DNA of 64,000 nucleotides from Gnetum montanum (taxonomy: Eukaryota; Streptophyta; Gnetopsida; Gnetales; Gnetaceae), in the NCBI GenBank assembly GCA_015680685.1, contig MNCI01002041.1:1-64000 (forward strand), given 5' to 3'. The position numbers were made by a program, and so were the translations under genes. The notes beneath the pieces are model-generated. The model was not told the DNA's origin, made no database searches, and saw only the letters and a program-made list of their open reading frames with translations. Below are positions 11,229 through 22,743 of this stretch, one piece after another (positions within the stretch are counted from its first letter, which is position 1; the number at the start of each line of letters is the position of its first letter).

Positions 11229-11639
11229 AAACTCTGGTTCGGGAAATGAGCATCCATTTTTGTATGTAGGCAATGTGCATCTGAAGTAGATATTCAAAGG
11301 TGTTTGTACGCAGTAGTCACAAAAAAAGAGGACACCTAGTGGTTGACCGCTAATTTTGAAAGTAGCACACTTTGCATGAAACCTACTGAGAGTTTAACAT
11401 GCACTTATGTTGTGGGCATGGATAAACTAGAGTAAGTTCATTACCAACTCTCTAATAATGCAAATGATGATACCTATTGGGAAGAGTTGGAAATTCCTAA
11501 AAATTTTAAATAAGAGCCCCTTGAGTTGACATGGAATATACATTCTTAAAAAATGGGAAGCCGATAATAATCAATGCAAATCTTACTCTAGAATAGAAAC
11601 AAATGTTGTTAAATGTGGTTGGAAAATGGCCAACAACCT

Positions 11640-12990
11640 TTTCTTGGTTATATCTTGAACTCACAGGGATTGATCCTAGGATATGCTAGCATCGCATCTA
11701 CATTGACCTAGCCATGAAGCTAAAGAGGCAGCCACAGAGACAATTGAATCCCAAATTAAAGAAAATCATCAAGGAGGAAATCGAACAACTCCTCAAGATG
11801 GGTTTTATCTATCCCATTGCAGATAGTAAGTGGGTTAGTCCACTCATGATTTTGCTAAAGAAAGGTGGCAAGTGGTGGGTTTGCATTGATTTTTGGCTAT
11901 TAAACATGGCAACATTCAAGGACCATTTTTTGTTGCCTTCGTTGATCAAGTGTTGGACACCATATCTGGGCATTGCTATTATAATTTTTTGAATGGTTAT
12001 AGTGGCTATAACCAAATCCAAATCGCGCCAAAGGACCATGCCAAAACAACATTCATGAGTCCTTGGGAAACCTTTGCATATCATAAGATGCCTTTTGGTC
12101 TATGCAATGCTCTTGCTACATTCCAACGCCTAGTCTTAAGCATCTTTCAGTAGCAAATCTGTATCAGAGTTGAAGTCTTTATGGATGACTTCTCCACTTA
12201 TGGTGCTACATGTGAGCAAGTCGTAGATTGCCTTAAGCAAGTATTAAAAAGATGTGTGGAAACAAATGTGTGGCTCAATTGGTAAAAGAGCCATCTCATG
12301 GTCCAAGAAGGCATTATATTAGGGCACCGAATCTTATAAGTAAGAATTGAGGTCAACCTTGAAAAGATAAGGGTCATTCAAGGAATTACTTGTCAACTAG
12401 AAACTATCAAAGATGTTTAGTCATTCCTTGGACACACTAGCTACTACTGACAATTCATAAAGAATTTCTCTAAGATCACAAAATCATTGGTTAAGCTAAC
12501 AAAGAAAGATGATCCTTTTATCTAGACCAAGGAATGTGAAAAAGCATTCCAACTATTGAAGGAGAAACTTGTAGAAACTCTAATTCTATAGGCACTTGAT
12601 TATAGAAACTTGTAGAATCTCCAATTTCATGTTATGATAGATGCATCAAATTATGCCTTGGGAGTTATGTTTATGCAATTGGATGATAAGAAACATCCAT
12701 ATTATATCCATTGTGTAAGCTGAAGCATTATGGGTGCATAATTGAACTACACCACCATAGAAACAGAATTGATGATAATGGTGTTTTCTTTAGAAACGTT
12801 CAGGCATTATGTGCTTGGATACAAAGTGTTTGTGCACACAGATCATAGTGCCATTCGCTTCCTCATGAACAAGCCAACAGTGAGCCCCCATGTCATACGG
12901 TGGTTGGTGATCTTATAGGAATTGGATCTTATGATGGTAGATCAAAAGGGAACTAAGAATGTGATTGCTAACCACTTGTCTCAATTGCGC
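11640..12990 (+). pseudogene. Retrotransposon reverse transcriptase and RNase H (decayed)
   Basis: RT is recognisable by the LNPKLKKIIKEEIEQLLKMG start, VCIDFWLLN, NGYSGYNQIQIAPKDHAKT, FAYHKMPFGLCNALATFQR and the active site VFMDDF (about 12177). FMDD is typical of Athila/Tat-like Ty3 elements. RNase H follows with MIDASNYALGVM (about 12640), ETELMIMV and HTDHSAIRFLMNKP (catalytic acidic residues still present). Frameshifts near 11930 and stops, including TAG at 12151, break it. A sister copy lies at 59475-60780. Confidence 0.85.
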
Positions 12991-13079
12991 TGGGACAACA
13001 AAGAGAAGGAAATCCAACTATTTGATTTTTTTTTTGATGAACTCTTTTTTCCTGAGGCTATAACTAAATAATTTCCCAT

Positions 13080-13996
13080 TGAGCCTAAATGGTATGATGG
13101 CATTCTCACCTATCTTCTCACTCAAGAGATGCTGGAAGGGTTGGACCATCGAATAAACAATAGTTTCTTCATTAGGTAAAACACTTCATAGACATCAACG
13201 AGCACCTCTACAAGGTGTGCATCAATGACTTGGTTTGTTGGTGTGTTCCTAATGCTAATTAATTGGGCATTCTCTAGGATGCTCATGAAGGTCCTTATGG
13301 GAGCCATTATGCTGGGAGACACACAACAATTAAAATCCTAATGGTAGGGTATTATTTGCCAACAATTTTTAGGAATGCTCACCAATTTGTTCACTTTTGT
13401 GAACATTGCCAATAAGATGGTGGAATGACTGCTCAAATGGAGGGCCCTCAACAATGGATCCAACCATTAGAACCCTTCAACATTTGGAGCATTGATTCCA
13501 TGGGTCCCATCACACCCATTTCAAATGGAAAGGCATACATCATAGTTGTTATTGACTATTATACGAAATGGGCGGAAGTAGTAACTGCCACCGACTGTAC
13601 ATCTTCTACTATTGCTTAGTTTGTACAACAAAATGTTGTAAATAAGTTTGGTATGCCACGTGCATTAATTTCTAAAAATGGAACCCACTTTACAAGCACT
13701 ACCTTTTGGAAGCTTATGCAACGCTTGGGGGTTAAACATAAATTAACAACACCCTACCACCCCCAAGCCAATGGTCAAGCTGAGGTTACAAATAGGGAAA
13801 TCACAAAGATCCTAACAAAAATTGTTAGCAAATATAGGAGAGACTGGAGCACAAAACTCAACAATGCCATTTGAGCCTATTACTTAACACAGAAACTTCC
13901 TATAGGTTATTCTTCCTATGAGCTTGTGTATGGAAAATTATAAACACTTCCTATTCAATCCAAGCTCTATACACTTTTAACAGCTTGTAACCTTAA
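13080..13996 (+). pseudogene. Retrotransposon integrase (decayed, cut by solo LTR)
   Basis: The N-terminal HHCC zinc site (HEGPYGSH, then CEHC) is at about 13285-13410. The core starts WSIDSMGPITP (first D), continues ISKNGTHF (13671-13682), where the second catalytic D is lysine, and reaches ANGQAEVTNREI (glutamate kept). The LPIGYSSYELVYGKL segment follows. The frame is cut at 13996 by a solo LTR and resumes briefly at 14907-14960. Stops include a TAA after CEHCQ that the copy at 61.1 kb shares. Confidence 0.85.
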
Positions 13997-14906
13997 TGAT
14001 GAGCAGTGAGGTACCCCTATGCTCAACCATACAAATACGAGCGTTCACGCACGATCTAGTCGAATTCCAAGGACTAAGTGCTTATGCGCCCTTGTGGAAC
14101 AAGGATAGGTTGGTTGATCATTGTCTTCCCAAGCTTACCTATATGTCACGATTGTATGGTTAAGTAAGCTTGAGGCATATGATTTTTATAGCTTTCATGT
14201 TTTTATGTCCTGTGTTAATAGGGAAAGAGAGAGATAACTAGGTGACTAATTTAACTTAACTACTCATTAACTAAGTTCCAACTAATCCTAACACCAACAT
14301 TCGTTCTCACTTGCCATACACATCTTGAACTAGTGCAACACTACTGGGATTACCAAATGCTAATCGTTACTGGGTTACCAAGTGTTACACGCATGCTCAA
14401 AGTGATCATATTGAGTGTAATTTAACAATTTTCTTAATTGATCAAAATAAATTGCTACGCTAATAACATAAATGTAAAGTGCATAAAATAAAATAAATGC
14501 ATAAGAAAATAAAATAAAAGAAATGCGTAAGAAAACAAATCTCAAGTGCTACAAGGATGAATCAAAGAGCTCATCTTTATTGTTGTACACAAGGTGTGCT
14601 CAGGTACACAATGCTCGAATAAAGATTCATCCACAGTTAGACCTTTTGCTGCGGGCACTTGGAAAATACTCTAACTTTCAAACAGACTACAAGAGTTTCG
14701 CTACTTAACTCCTAAAAGACTTCCCTTCCCAATTGTGCACCTAGGAACTATATTTATAGGCTTGGGAGCAACTACTCTAATAATTAGAGTAACTACTTTA
14801 ATAATTAGAATAAACTGCTAGAGTAACTGCTCTAATAATTAGAATAAACTGCTAGAGGAACTACTCTAATAATTAGAATAAATCGCTAGAGTAACCACTC
14901 TCATCA
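13997..14906 (-). mobile_element. Solo LTR, minus orientation, with target duplication
   Basis: Bounded by TGATGAG and CTCATCA, it has the reverse complement of the LTR R/U5 text (GAGGTACCCCTA near the left end) and a TATA box read on the minus strand at about 14747. It interrupts integrase, which continues on the right (CTTGACCTTGACTTAAG, as at 61724). Flanking 5-mers are CTTAA (13992-13996) and CTTGA (14907-14911), a target duplication with one mismatch. No internal region is present, so it is the product of LTR-LTR recombination. Confidence 0.85.
14767..14900 (-). repeat. TAATTAGA-type tandem repeats in solo-LTR U3
   Basis: Units of about 33-36 bp built on CTCTAATAATTAGARTAA, a near-palindrome, recur four times between the TATA box and the LTR end. 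They occupy the position held by GATATC arrays in other LTRs of the window. Confidence 0.75.
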
Positions 14907-14960
14907 CTTGACCTTGACTTAAGTTTAGCACAAAAAGAAAGATTAATCAATAGATCTCCA

Positions 14961-15630
14961 TGGCCTCATGTGACTTTCAGTGTAAAGACCTCAGAAATTC
15001 TGATTTCCAAACCCTAGAAATTTCTAAGTCCCATACGATGCCTAGGACATTTTGTTAAAATGCTGTCATTCAGCATGCTTTCCCTCAAAGGTATCTACTT
15101 AATTAAATGTTTTTCTTTCCTGCATCACTAATGTTTACATTCAGTGTAAAATAAGCCATTAGTAAATGGGATAGATGGATTGTCCTCTTCTGGAATTAAT
15201 AATTAGGTAAATGTGACTTGGCAAACTTGAAGTGAATATATTAATCAAACCAAGTATGTTAGGTAGGGTAGGAAAGATTTGTAGGATCCTGGTTTCCCAC
15301 GAAGTAGGCAAATGTTTGTCTCCCTTGATGACAATAAATCCATTAATAAATAGATACATGATATAATGGTAAGAGATCACTTTTTCTTGATTAAAAAAAA
15401 GTGTTTTCTCCTTTTAAAATTTATAATACATTGAGTTTCTTTATTTCTGATTGATAGGTGTTAGACATGGAGGAGACTAAGAAGATCTAAGTCACTAAAG
15501 AGATTTGGAAAATCTCTACTCTACCACACTTGGCAAAGGAGATTATGCATGGCAGTCAAGTGGGTGGACACATGGCCAATTTCTCTTCTTCCCAGAAAAG
15601 GAAGAGAGGAAGCTGAGGAAGAAGAAAGTC
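14961..15630. other. Unannotated flank
   Basis: AT-rich sequence with no recognisable gene or repeat. A short frame starting ATGGAGGAGACTAAG (about 15469) stops after seven codons. It is the left flank of the complete element at 15646-23856. Confidence 0.4.
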
Positions 15631-15640
15631 TTATAAAAGG
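15631..15640 (+). promoter_or_regulatory. TATA box upstream of element insertion
   Basis: TTATAAAAGG ends immediately before the left target duplication. Without the retroelement it would lie about 145 bp upstream of the ATG at 23992. Confidence 0.35.
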
Positions 15641-15645
15641 CCTTC

Positions 15646-16508
15646 TGATGGGACACAATATCGCATGGGCCACGATATTGTGTACATGATATCGCATGGG
15701 CCGCGATATTACGTACGCGATATCACGACCGCTGCCATAGCGCGTCATCCCCTGCGATATTACGTACGCGATATCGCGGCGTGCCGCCAAGTCTATAAAT
15801 AAGAGGCAGCTCTTCCTTGTTTTCTCATCTAGATCTAGACCCTTAGCAAAACTCTGGTAGTTTTACCTCTCCAAAGATAGAATATTTTCCATGTGCCTGC
15901 AGTAGGAGCTCCAAAGTAAACGGATCTTTATTCGAGAATATATTGTACCTGAACACATGTTTGTGTACGGTAATAAAGACGAACTTCTTGGATAAACCTT
16001 GCAGTGCATGGAATAGGCTAAATAGGATTTTATTTATTGTTACCGTTTAAATACTTTATTAGTTATTAAATCTCTCTCAACCCTTCTCTCCTAGTTAAGT
16101 GCCTCAGTACGACCGCTTCGAGCATGTGCGTTATGCTTGGTGATCCCAGCAACAATTAGCGTTTGGTAACCAAGGTTGCATTGGTTCAAGGTGTAAACGG
16201 TAAGTGGGAACGGATGCTGATGCTAGGTTAATTGAGGCTTAGTTAGTTAGTTAAAACTAGTTAATTAATCTCTTCACCCTTCACCTTATCAACATAGGAG
16301 ATAAAACAGAAAAGACTAAAAATCATATACCTCATACTTACCTAACCATACACCATGACAACTATAAGTAAGTCTAGGAAAACAACGAATAATTAACCTT
16401 AAGTGTTCCATAAGGCATGTAGGCACTTAGTCTGCGGAGTTCGACCGAATCGTGCATGCTACACTCGTATTTATATAGTTGAGTGTAGGGGTACCTCACC
16501 ACTCATCA
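15646..16508 (+). mobile_element. 5' LTR
   Basis: It runs from TGATGGGACACA to CTCATCA. U3 carries a GATATC/GATATT array (15660-15780), then TCTATAAATAAGAGG (about 15792). An ATAAAGACGAACTTC stretch may contain the polyadenylation signal. The right end matches the 3' LTR closely, but the 3' LTR lacks about 100 bp of the U3 array. Confidence 0.85.
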
Positions 16509-18182
16509 TAGGCACCGTTGCCGGGGACTAAGTATTTGTGCACTAAGTAGAACATAGGAAATTATCCACATCGTTGGGAGCTTAAACGAACCCTTAAGGT
16601 TAATTAAACAAAAACTTTTATAACGGTTAATTAGCACACTGATAAGACACAATGTCTTCTTCTTCTTCTCACAAGAGCAATTCACCACCTAGGGATCATA
16701 CAAAGAATAGTTAGCAGTCTAAAACACATAACCAAAATCAGCCAATTCCTCAACAATATAGGGTGGTATATACTCATCTCGATGAGTATATACCTAGTTT
16801 TACTTTTATCCTCCATCAGGATGAACAGATGCGTTGGAGAGACTTGCAAGGTAACATAGTGTTACCTCCAGATCATGCAATCCCCAACATGCTCCTCTGT
16901 GCTTTGGCACAGATCAGCATGACATAGCTATATGCTAAATACGTTGTGATAGATTTTGACATAAGGGATTACCATCCCACAGCTGCACAACATTTAAGGA
17001 ACTCAAGGCAGGAGAGCCACCATACATTGTTGAAGGGCAAAGAGGTCCCGCACGTCCTNGAATATATTGTACCTGAACACATGTTTGTGTACGGTAATAA
17101 AGACGAACTTCTTGGATAAACCTTGCAGTGCATGGAATAGGCTAAATAGGATTTTATTTATTGTTACCGTTTAAATACTTTATTAGTTATTAAATCTCTC
17201 TCAACCCTTCTCTCCTAGTTAAGTGCCTCAGTACGACCGCTTCGAGCATGTGCGTTATGCTTGGTGATCCCAGCAACAATTAGCGTTTGGTAACCAAGGT
17301 TGCATTGGTTCAAGGTGTAAACGGTAAGTGGGAACGGATGCTGATGCTAGGTTAATTGAGGCTTAGTTAGTTAGTTAAAACTAGTTAATTAATCTCTTCA
17401 CCCTTCACCTTATCAACATAGGAGATAAAACAGAAAAGACTAAAAATCATATACCTCATACTTACCTAACCATACACCATGACAACTATAAGTAAGTCTA
17501 GGAAAACAACGAATAATTAACCTTAAGTGTTCCATAAGGCATGTAGGCACTTAGTCTGCGGAGTTCGACCGAATCGTGCATGCTACACTCGTATTTATAT
17601 AGTTGAGTGTAGGGGTACCTCACCACTCATCATAGGCACCGTTGCCGGGGACTAAGTATTTGTGCACTAAGTAGAACATAGGAAATTATCCACATCGTTG
17701 GGAGCTTAAACGAACCCTTAAGGTTAATTAAACAAAAACTTTTATAACGGTTAATTAGCACACTGATAAGACACAATGTCTTCTTCTTCTTCTCACAAGA
17801 GCAATTCACCACCTAGGGATCATACAAAGAATAGTTAGCAGTCTAAAACACATAACCAAAATCAGCCAATTCCTCAACAATATAGGGTGGTATATACTCA
17901 TCTCGATGAGTATATACCTAGTTTTACTTTTATCCTCCATCAGGATGAACAGATGCGTTGGAGAGACTTGCAAGGTAACATAGTGTTACCTCCAGATCAT
18001 GCAATCCCCAACATGCTCCTCTGTGCTTTGGCACAGATCAGCATGACATAGCTATATGCTAAATACGTTGTGATAGATTTTGACATAAGGGATTACCATC
18101 CCACAGCTGCACAACATTTAAGGAACTCAAGGCAGGAGAGCCACCATACATTGTTGAAGGGCAAAGAGGTCCCGCACGTCCT
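15936..18182 (+). repeat. 1,123-bp direct duplication around a gap N
   Basis: 15936-17058 and 17060-18182 read identically wherever compared (offset 1,124), separated only by the N at 17059. The repeat begins in the middle of the LTR and ends in gag, at no biological boundary. This is what two overlapping contig ends joined without merging look like. Confidence 0.9.
16509..16528 (+). other. Primer-binding site (tRNA-Asp type)
   Basis: TAGGCACCGTTGCCGGGGAC directly follows the LTR. Athila-type elements use TGGCGCCGTTGCCGGGGA, complementary to the 3' end of tRNA-Asp, and this differs from it at few positions. Variants at 46513, 47723 and 55804 read TTGGTGCCATTGCC. In the presumed artefactual second copy the same site is at 17633. 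Confidence 0.7.
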
Positions 18183-20250
18183 AAGTGAAATGGAAGATGG
18201 TGAACCACTTATAACGGGTTCTCTATCAAAAGATGTTCTTCCTCCTAATGATAGTGAGGAGGTGGGGTATTAGAATCTATGCTCCACGATACATAACCCT
18301 GGTTTTGATCCCCGTGAACACCAACTGTTCATTAAGGGAACAACAACACATGACAAGGACGGGCACTCAGATCGTCATCACGATCAGGGCCATAGCCATA
18401 GAAGACAAGGCAAGAAACATTGTCAGGGCAATGGTTCTTCTTCTTCTTCCCCTTCATATCATCATTCACCCTCTCCTTCCACATCTGAGCGTAGTCATAA
18501 AGAGCATAACGGTGAGGATAGAGGTAGGAAAAATAAGAGACCTTGACGAGAGAGTCGAGGGCAAGGAGAAGGGCATGAACGAAGGGAAAGTAGGGAACAA
18601 CAAAGACATCATAGACGTCATGAAAGAGATGATCATGAAAACCCCCTACTTGCCACCCAAAGCATGCTAAATATAACGGAGGTGGTGAGAATACCAATAA
18701 GGCATTAAAAAGACAACCGGATCAAGTGCTTAGACATGAATAACATCCCACAATTTGAGGGGGGATACAATGCCAATCCGCAAAATCATTTATAGGCATT
18801 CTATGATGCTTGCACCTTGTAAAACATAGAAAACAAGTGGTAGAAATTGAAGTTGTTTCCAAGGACACTCATAAAGGAACCAGAGAGTTGGTACCGGTCC
18901 TTAGAGCTAGAAACCATTAGGAGGTGGAGTACAATGTTAGAACTCTTCAATGATAAATACCAAACATACTCCAGAGTATCTAACTTGCGTAAGCAGATCC
19001 AGGGATGGAAGCAAGGTACCCTTGGATGCTACCATGGGCCGCTACTATGCATTGCTACATCGTTGCCCGGGCCATGGTTACGCACAACGAGATCAACTCC
19101 GCCACATCGTAGATGGGCTAAGGTATGAAACTAGGAGAACCCTTGGGACTTATGCCCAAGGGAGACTATCAAAACTTAAATCCCATGAAGTTCATCGATT
19201 GTTGGAGCAAGTAGCCAAAGAAGAAGGGGAGCTATGAAAAAGAGAGAGCGCAAAAGAATATAACTGTGATCCTTCCCTTCGAAAGAAGGGAGTGAGATTT
19301 TGTGATGAAGAGGATGAGTCACCACTCGAAGAGTTGGTGAACAGAAAAACCTTGCTGCTTTAGAAAATAACAACGGAAGTATTAGCTAAGGTAGATGAAG
19401 TATGGAGCTCCTTAGATAGCAAAATTGAAACTATCCTAAAGATTGTAGAGGAATCTAAGGAGGAGCGAAGTAGTGACAAAGATAAGAAAAAGTGGAGAGA
19501 TTCAGGCCTTGCACATGACAAGGGTAAAGGAAAAATGAATATTGCCGATGAGGTTGTGGATTTGGACATAGACGATGACGGTGGATGTGAGATCTGCCAA
19601 TATGACCATCCCAAGGGATGTTGTCCAATCATTTCACATCTACAAGAGTCTGGGGTGTATGCACTCAACCCGAGACTTAACAAACGGCAGACACCCCGAA
19701 GGTTACCTTATCCCGAAGGTAACCCAAGGCAATTCCACCAACCATTGATGTACTATCCAAGTGGAACTCCACCACAACCCATCAGACAACATCAGCAGTG
19801 GCAATAGCCAAAGTCATGGGGGATGCCACCACCAAGACATCAGTACCCTTACTGGCAACCCGATCCTTATGGATACTACGTGTAGCAGCCAATTTCTCCA
19901 AGTGACTCCATGGGTCACACAACTTCCCAATGTCACTACCAGGTTTGGGAGTACTTTAGAAGGACTCCTTCTCCTCCGGGAGACACTCCACATCCATACT
20001 ATCCTCCAAATCCATCTGCTTCTCTTCCACCAATAGTTCCCATACCACCCGCTCCAACAATGCAAGGGGAACTCCCCACTCAACCGCAACAACGTAACGC
20101 TACAAGAGCTATAACCATTCAACCCGCTGCTAGTTCTGACAACTGCAAGAAGAGAAAACCTTTCTTTAGAACCAAAAGCCTAGACAAGCTCTCACCACCA
20201 CAAGCGATTGAGTCTGTGCACGCTCCTCCAACAAATAAGGCTTCGGAGCA
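17776..20250 (+). pseudogene. Retrotransposon gag (decayed)
   Basis: It starts ATGTCTTCTTCTTCT; the first artefactual copy starts at 16652. Frame 1 holds the N-terminal block YTHLDEYIPSFTFILHQD, then IDFDIRDYHPTAAQHLRN, to 18273, followed by an out-of-frame charged and histidine-rich region. The Gag core is at 18730-19237 (FEGGYNANPQNH, WYRSLELETIRRW, YYALLHRCPGHGY, RHIVDGLRYETR) with a frameshift near 19010. The zinc-knuckle-like CEICQYDHPKGCCP is at about 19590, then a proline-rich tail. Stops such as TAG at 18793 and 18841 sit where glutamine is expected. Confidence 0.85.
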
Positions 20251-20269
20251 CCGTTTAGTCCAACAACAG

Positions 20270-20851
20270 AGCTTAATGCATACGGTTATGTTAACACATA
20301 CCGTAACTGACTGGATCAAGGTAGGCCACCTTCCCAGTAAACTATCTGACCCTGGATGTCCCTTAATTTATCTCCAAGTCACCAGGAATGAACCACATAA
20401 GGCTATTCTTGACTCAAGTTCCGGAGTCAACTTAATATCACGAGAATTGTATCAAGCTTGGAACCTGCCCCAACTCAAGAAGAGCAACATTCAACTAGAG
20501 CTAGCTGTCTAGTCCATCACCATTCCCTTGGGATTGGTGGAGGACATCGTTACCACTGTGTGTGGTTGGTCATCCCCAGCCGATTTCCTGGTGATAGAAG
20601 TTAACAACAACGAAGGGGACTTCCCAATTATAATGGGAAGGGCATCGCTAAGCACAATAGATACATGCCTAGGGATTCGCGATCTTTCCTTGGAAATATC
20701 TAAGGTAAACATTTATGGAAAGATCGAGAAGAAGAAAGTTCCATGCATCACATACAGTGATTCATTGGGTGATGACATGCAGGAATCATGGGTGATGCAA
20801 AATTTAACATCTCCTGCATACAACCGGTGTGCCCTTGAAACTTTGAGATAA
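20270..20851 (+). pseudogene. Retrotransposon aspartic protease (decayed)
   Basis: It shows LTHTVTDWIKVGHL, CPLIYLQVTRNE, the active-site region ILDSSSGVNLIS (the glycine of DSG is serine), then TIPLGLVEDIVTTVCGW and IIMGRASLSTIDTCLGI. A TAG near 20510 stands in the middle, in the same position as glutamine of NQSITIP in the copy at 58479. The frame then runs into short linker text before the pol deletion. Confidence 0.8.
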
Positions 20852-21163
20852 AGATGCCTATATGTAGCAACCACACAACAAGTGGACACCCCGTGGTTGA
20901 CAGCTAGTCAAAAGAGTAAACCAACATGCATGGAACGAACTAGGGAAACAACTCATGCCAATAACGAAGGCATAGATACATTGGAATATGAGCATCGCCA
21001 ACTTCCACCCCTTAATCTAAGAACATCAATTGGGAGAAGTTGGACACTTCTAAGAAATTCAGATAGACGTTCATTATTTCGGATCTTTCCCTTTTCACTC
21101 AGTCATGGGGGAGATGGCCACCTATGCTAATCATTTGGGGCCCTTAGTTCTTTTTAAGTTTTT

Positions 21164-21298
21164 GTTTTACATGTTTTTATTTTACGCATATTTGTTTTAT
21201 ACATTTTTGTTTTACACATTTTTGTTTTACACATTTTTGTTTTACACGTTTTTGTTTTACATGTTTTTGTTTTACATATTTTTGTTTTACAAATTTCT
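21164..21298 (+). repeat. 15-bp T-rich tandem repeat
   Basis: About nine units of TTTTTGTTTTACACA follow the end of the polyprotein frame (SHGGDGHLC, stop near 21130). In one frame they read FLFYT repeatedly, but the counterparts in other elements do not keep a frame, so this is noncoding. Confidence 0.8.
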
Positions 21299-21796
21299 TT
21301 AACTTTTCTTGTTTTTTGTTTTACAACATCATTATACTTTTTCATTTCTTATGTGTATGTGTGTGTGTGACTTATCTATCTTGTAAGTTTGTCACTCAAT
21401 AAGTGTTCGTAATGATGGTATGAACTGTGTTTCTATTGATTGCTAATGTTTTGTTTTTACCTTTAAGTCATGATGTTGATACTAAGGTATGTTTCTTTTG
21501 ATATGGTAGGCAATGAGTCACTTCATCCATACATCCACCAATTTCTATGGTCTCTCTCGGCTTGGAAATGTACAGTCCCTTTCTAAATAAGAACTATAAT
21601 GAATTGGTGACTGGGTATTTCTCAAACTAAGGAAGGACTCAATGATTGAAAAGGGTGTGACTTCAAGAGAACTTAATGCATTTGTGTTCACCATTCTCTT
21701 GGGTGCTTGTATGTGTTCTTCTCGAGTTTTCTTACCGTTTCGACGTTACTCAATTATCGGGAAGCTGAGCAAATAAAAATAACAAAGTCTTTGCAT

Positions 21797-21860
21797 GGTG
21801 TGGTTCTCACGTATAAACACATAAAACACAAAAAAAAATAGTGAGAATTCAAAGCACACC
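21797..21860 (+). other. Hairpin in 3' noncoding region
   Basis: GGTGTGGTTCTCAC (21797-21810) and GTGAGAATTCAAAGCACACC (21841-21860) are nearly complementary, with an A-rich loop of about 30 bases. The same hairpin recurs in the elements at 53107-53320 (minus, three times) and 62785-62926 (twice). Confidence 0.6.
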
Positions 21861-22743
21861 CCTTAGACGGAATAATATTTGGGCTACAAACACTGGTTAT
21901 GGAACTAAAATAAAAATGTTCTCTCTAACTAAGGCCCTTCTCGCTTTCCATTTTCTCCTCCTTGTTTTGTTGGAATGGTGGTGGCTCTTGGGTGAAGGAA
22001 TTCTTGTTACTTCAAGGGGATGGATTGGCCGAATGCATTAATGCGAAGTCACTGGATGTGGTTTGTTTGAGGCCGGACTTGGAATGGGATCTGTTAAGTC
22101 ATATTAATCATGAACTACACAAGGGGTTGTACACCACCTTGTTCTTGAGATTCTATTTCATTCTCTTCTCTCCATCCTTCTCTCCATTGTTCACCTCATT
22201 GCCTATTGTATCATTAGTGTATATTTTGGTTGACACTTTTTTTTTGTTGGTAAATTCTTGCGGTTAAGACTTTAACTCTTGTTCCAAATGACATTCCCAG
22301 AGCCTACGGACTCTTTGAATGTGGATTTGTCAGGGCATTAAGGGCATGAGCCTGCTTTGGGGAGGACCCATTGACATTCCTATTTGGTGCATCCATTAAA
22401 TTCTTTCCCTTAACATTTGTGCAATCTATATTATTTTGTCCATTTCCATATTGACATCTATTTCATCGATGTTATAGTTGTCTCTTTTTCTTCATCTTTC
22501 TTATTCCTTTTCTTTTTCCATTCTCTCGCTGCCGGAGGTTCGCGATTAGTCATGGGGGTACGGGGCCCAGTTTTTTCGATTTTCTCCTAACCCCTACATC
22601 TTCGATAGTCAGCAATATTATATCTCTAGACCCGCAATCAGCCATACCACAACCTAGCCAATGGACCTTTCACCTAAGCAAGGTATCAACTGCATTGAAA
22701 TTCATTTACCCTTGCTAATGTAAAGACTGTGTTGTGTGTGTAG

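Noticed and set aside
21105-21302. 65-codon hydrophobic ORF with FLFYT repeats, membrane-like
   Set aside because: It is a translation of the 15-bp T-rich tandem repeat; equivalents elsewhere have no frame.
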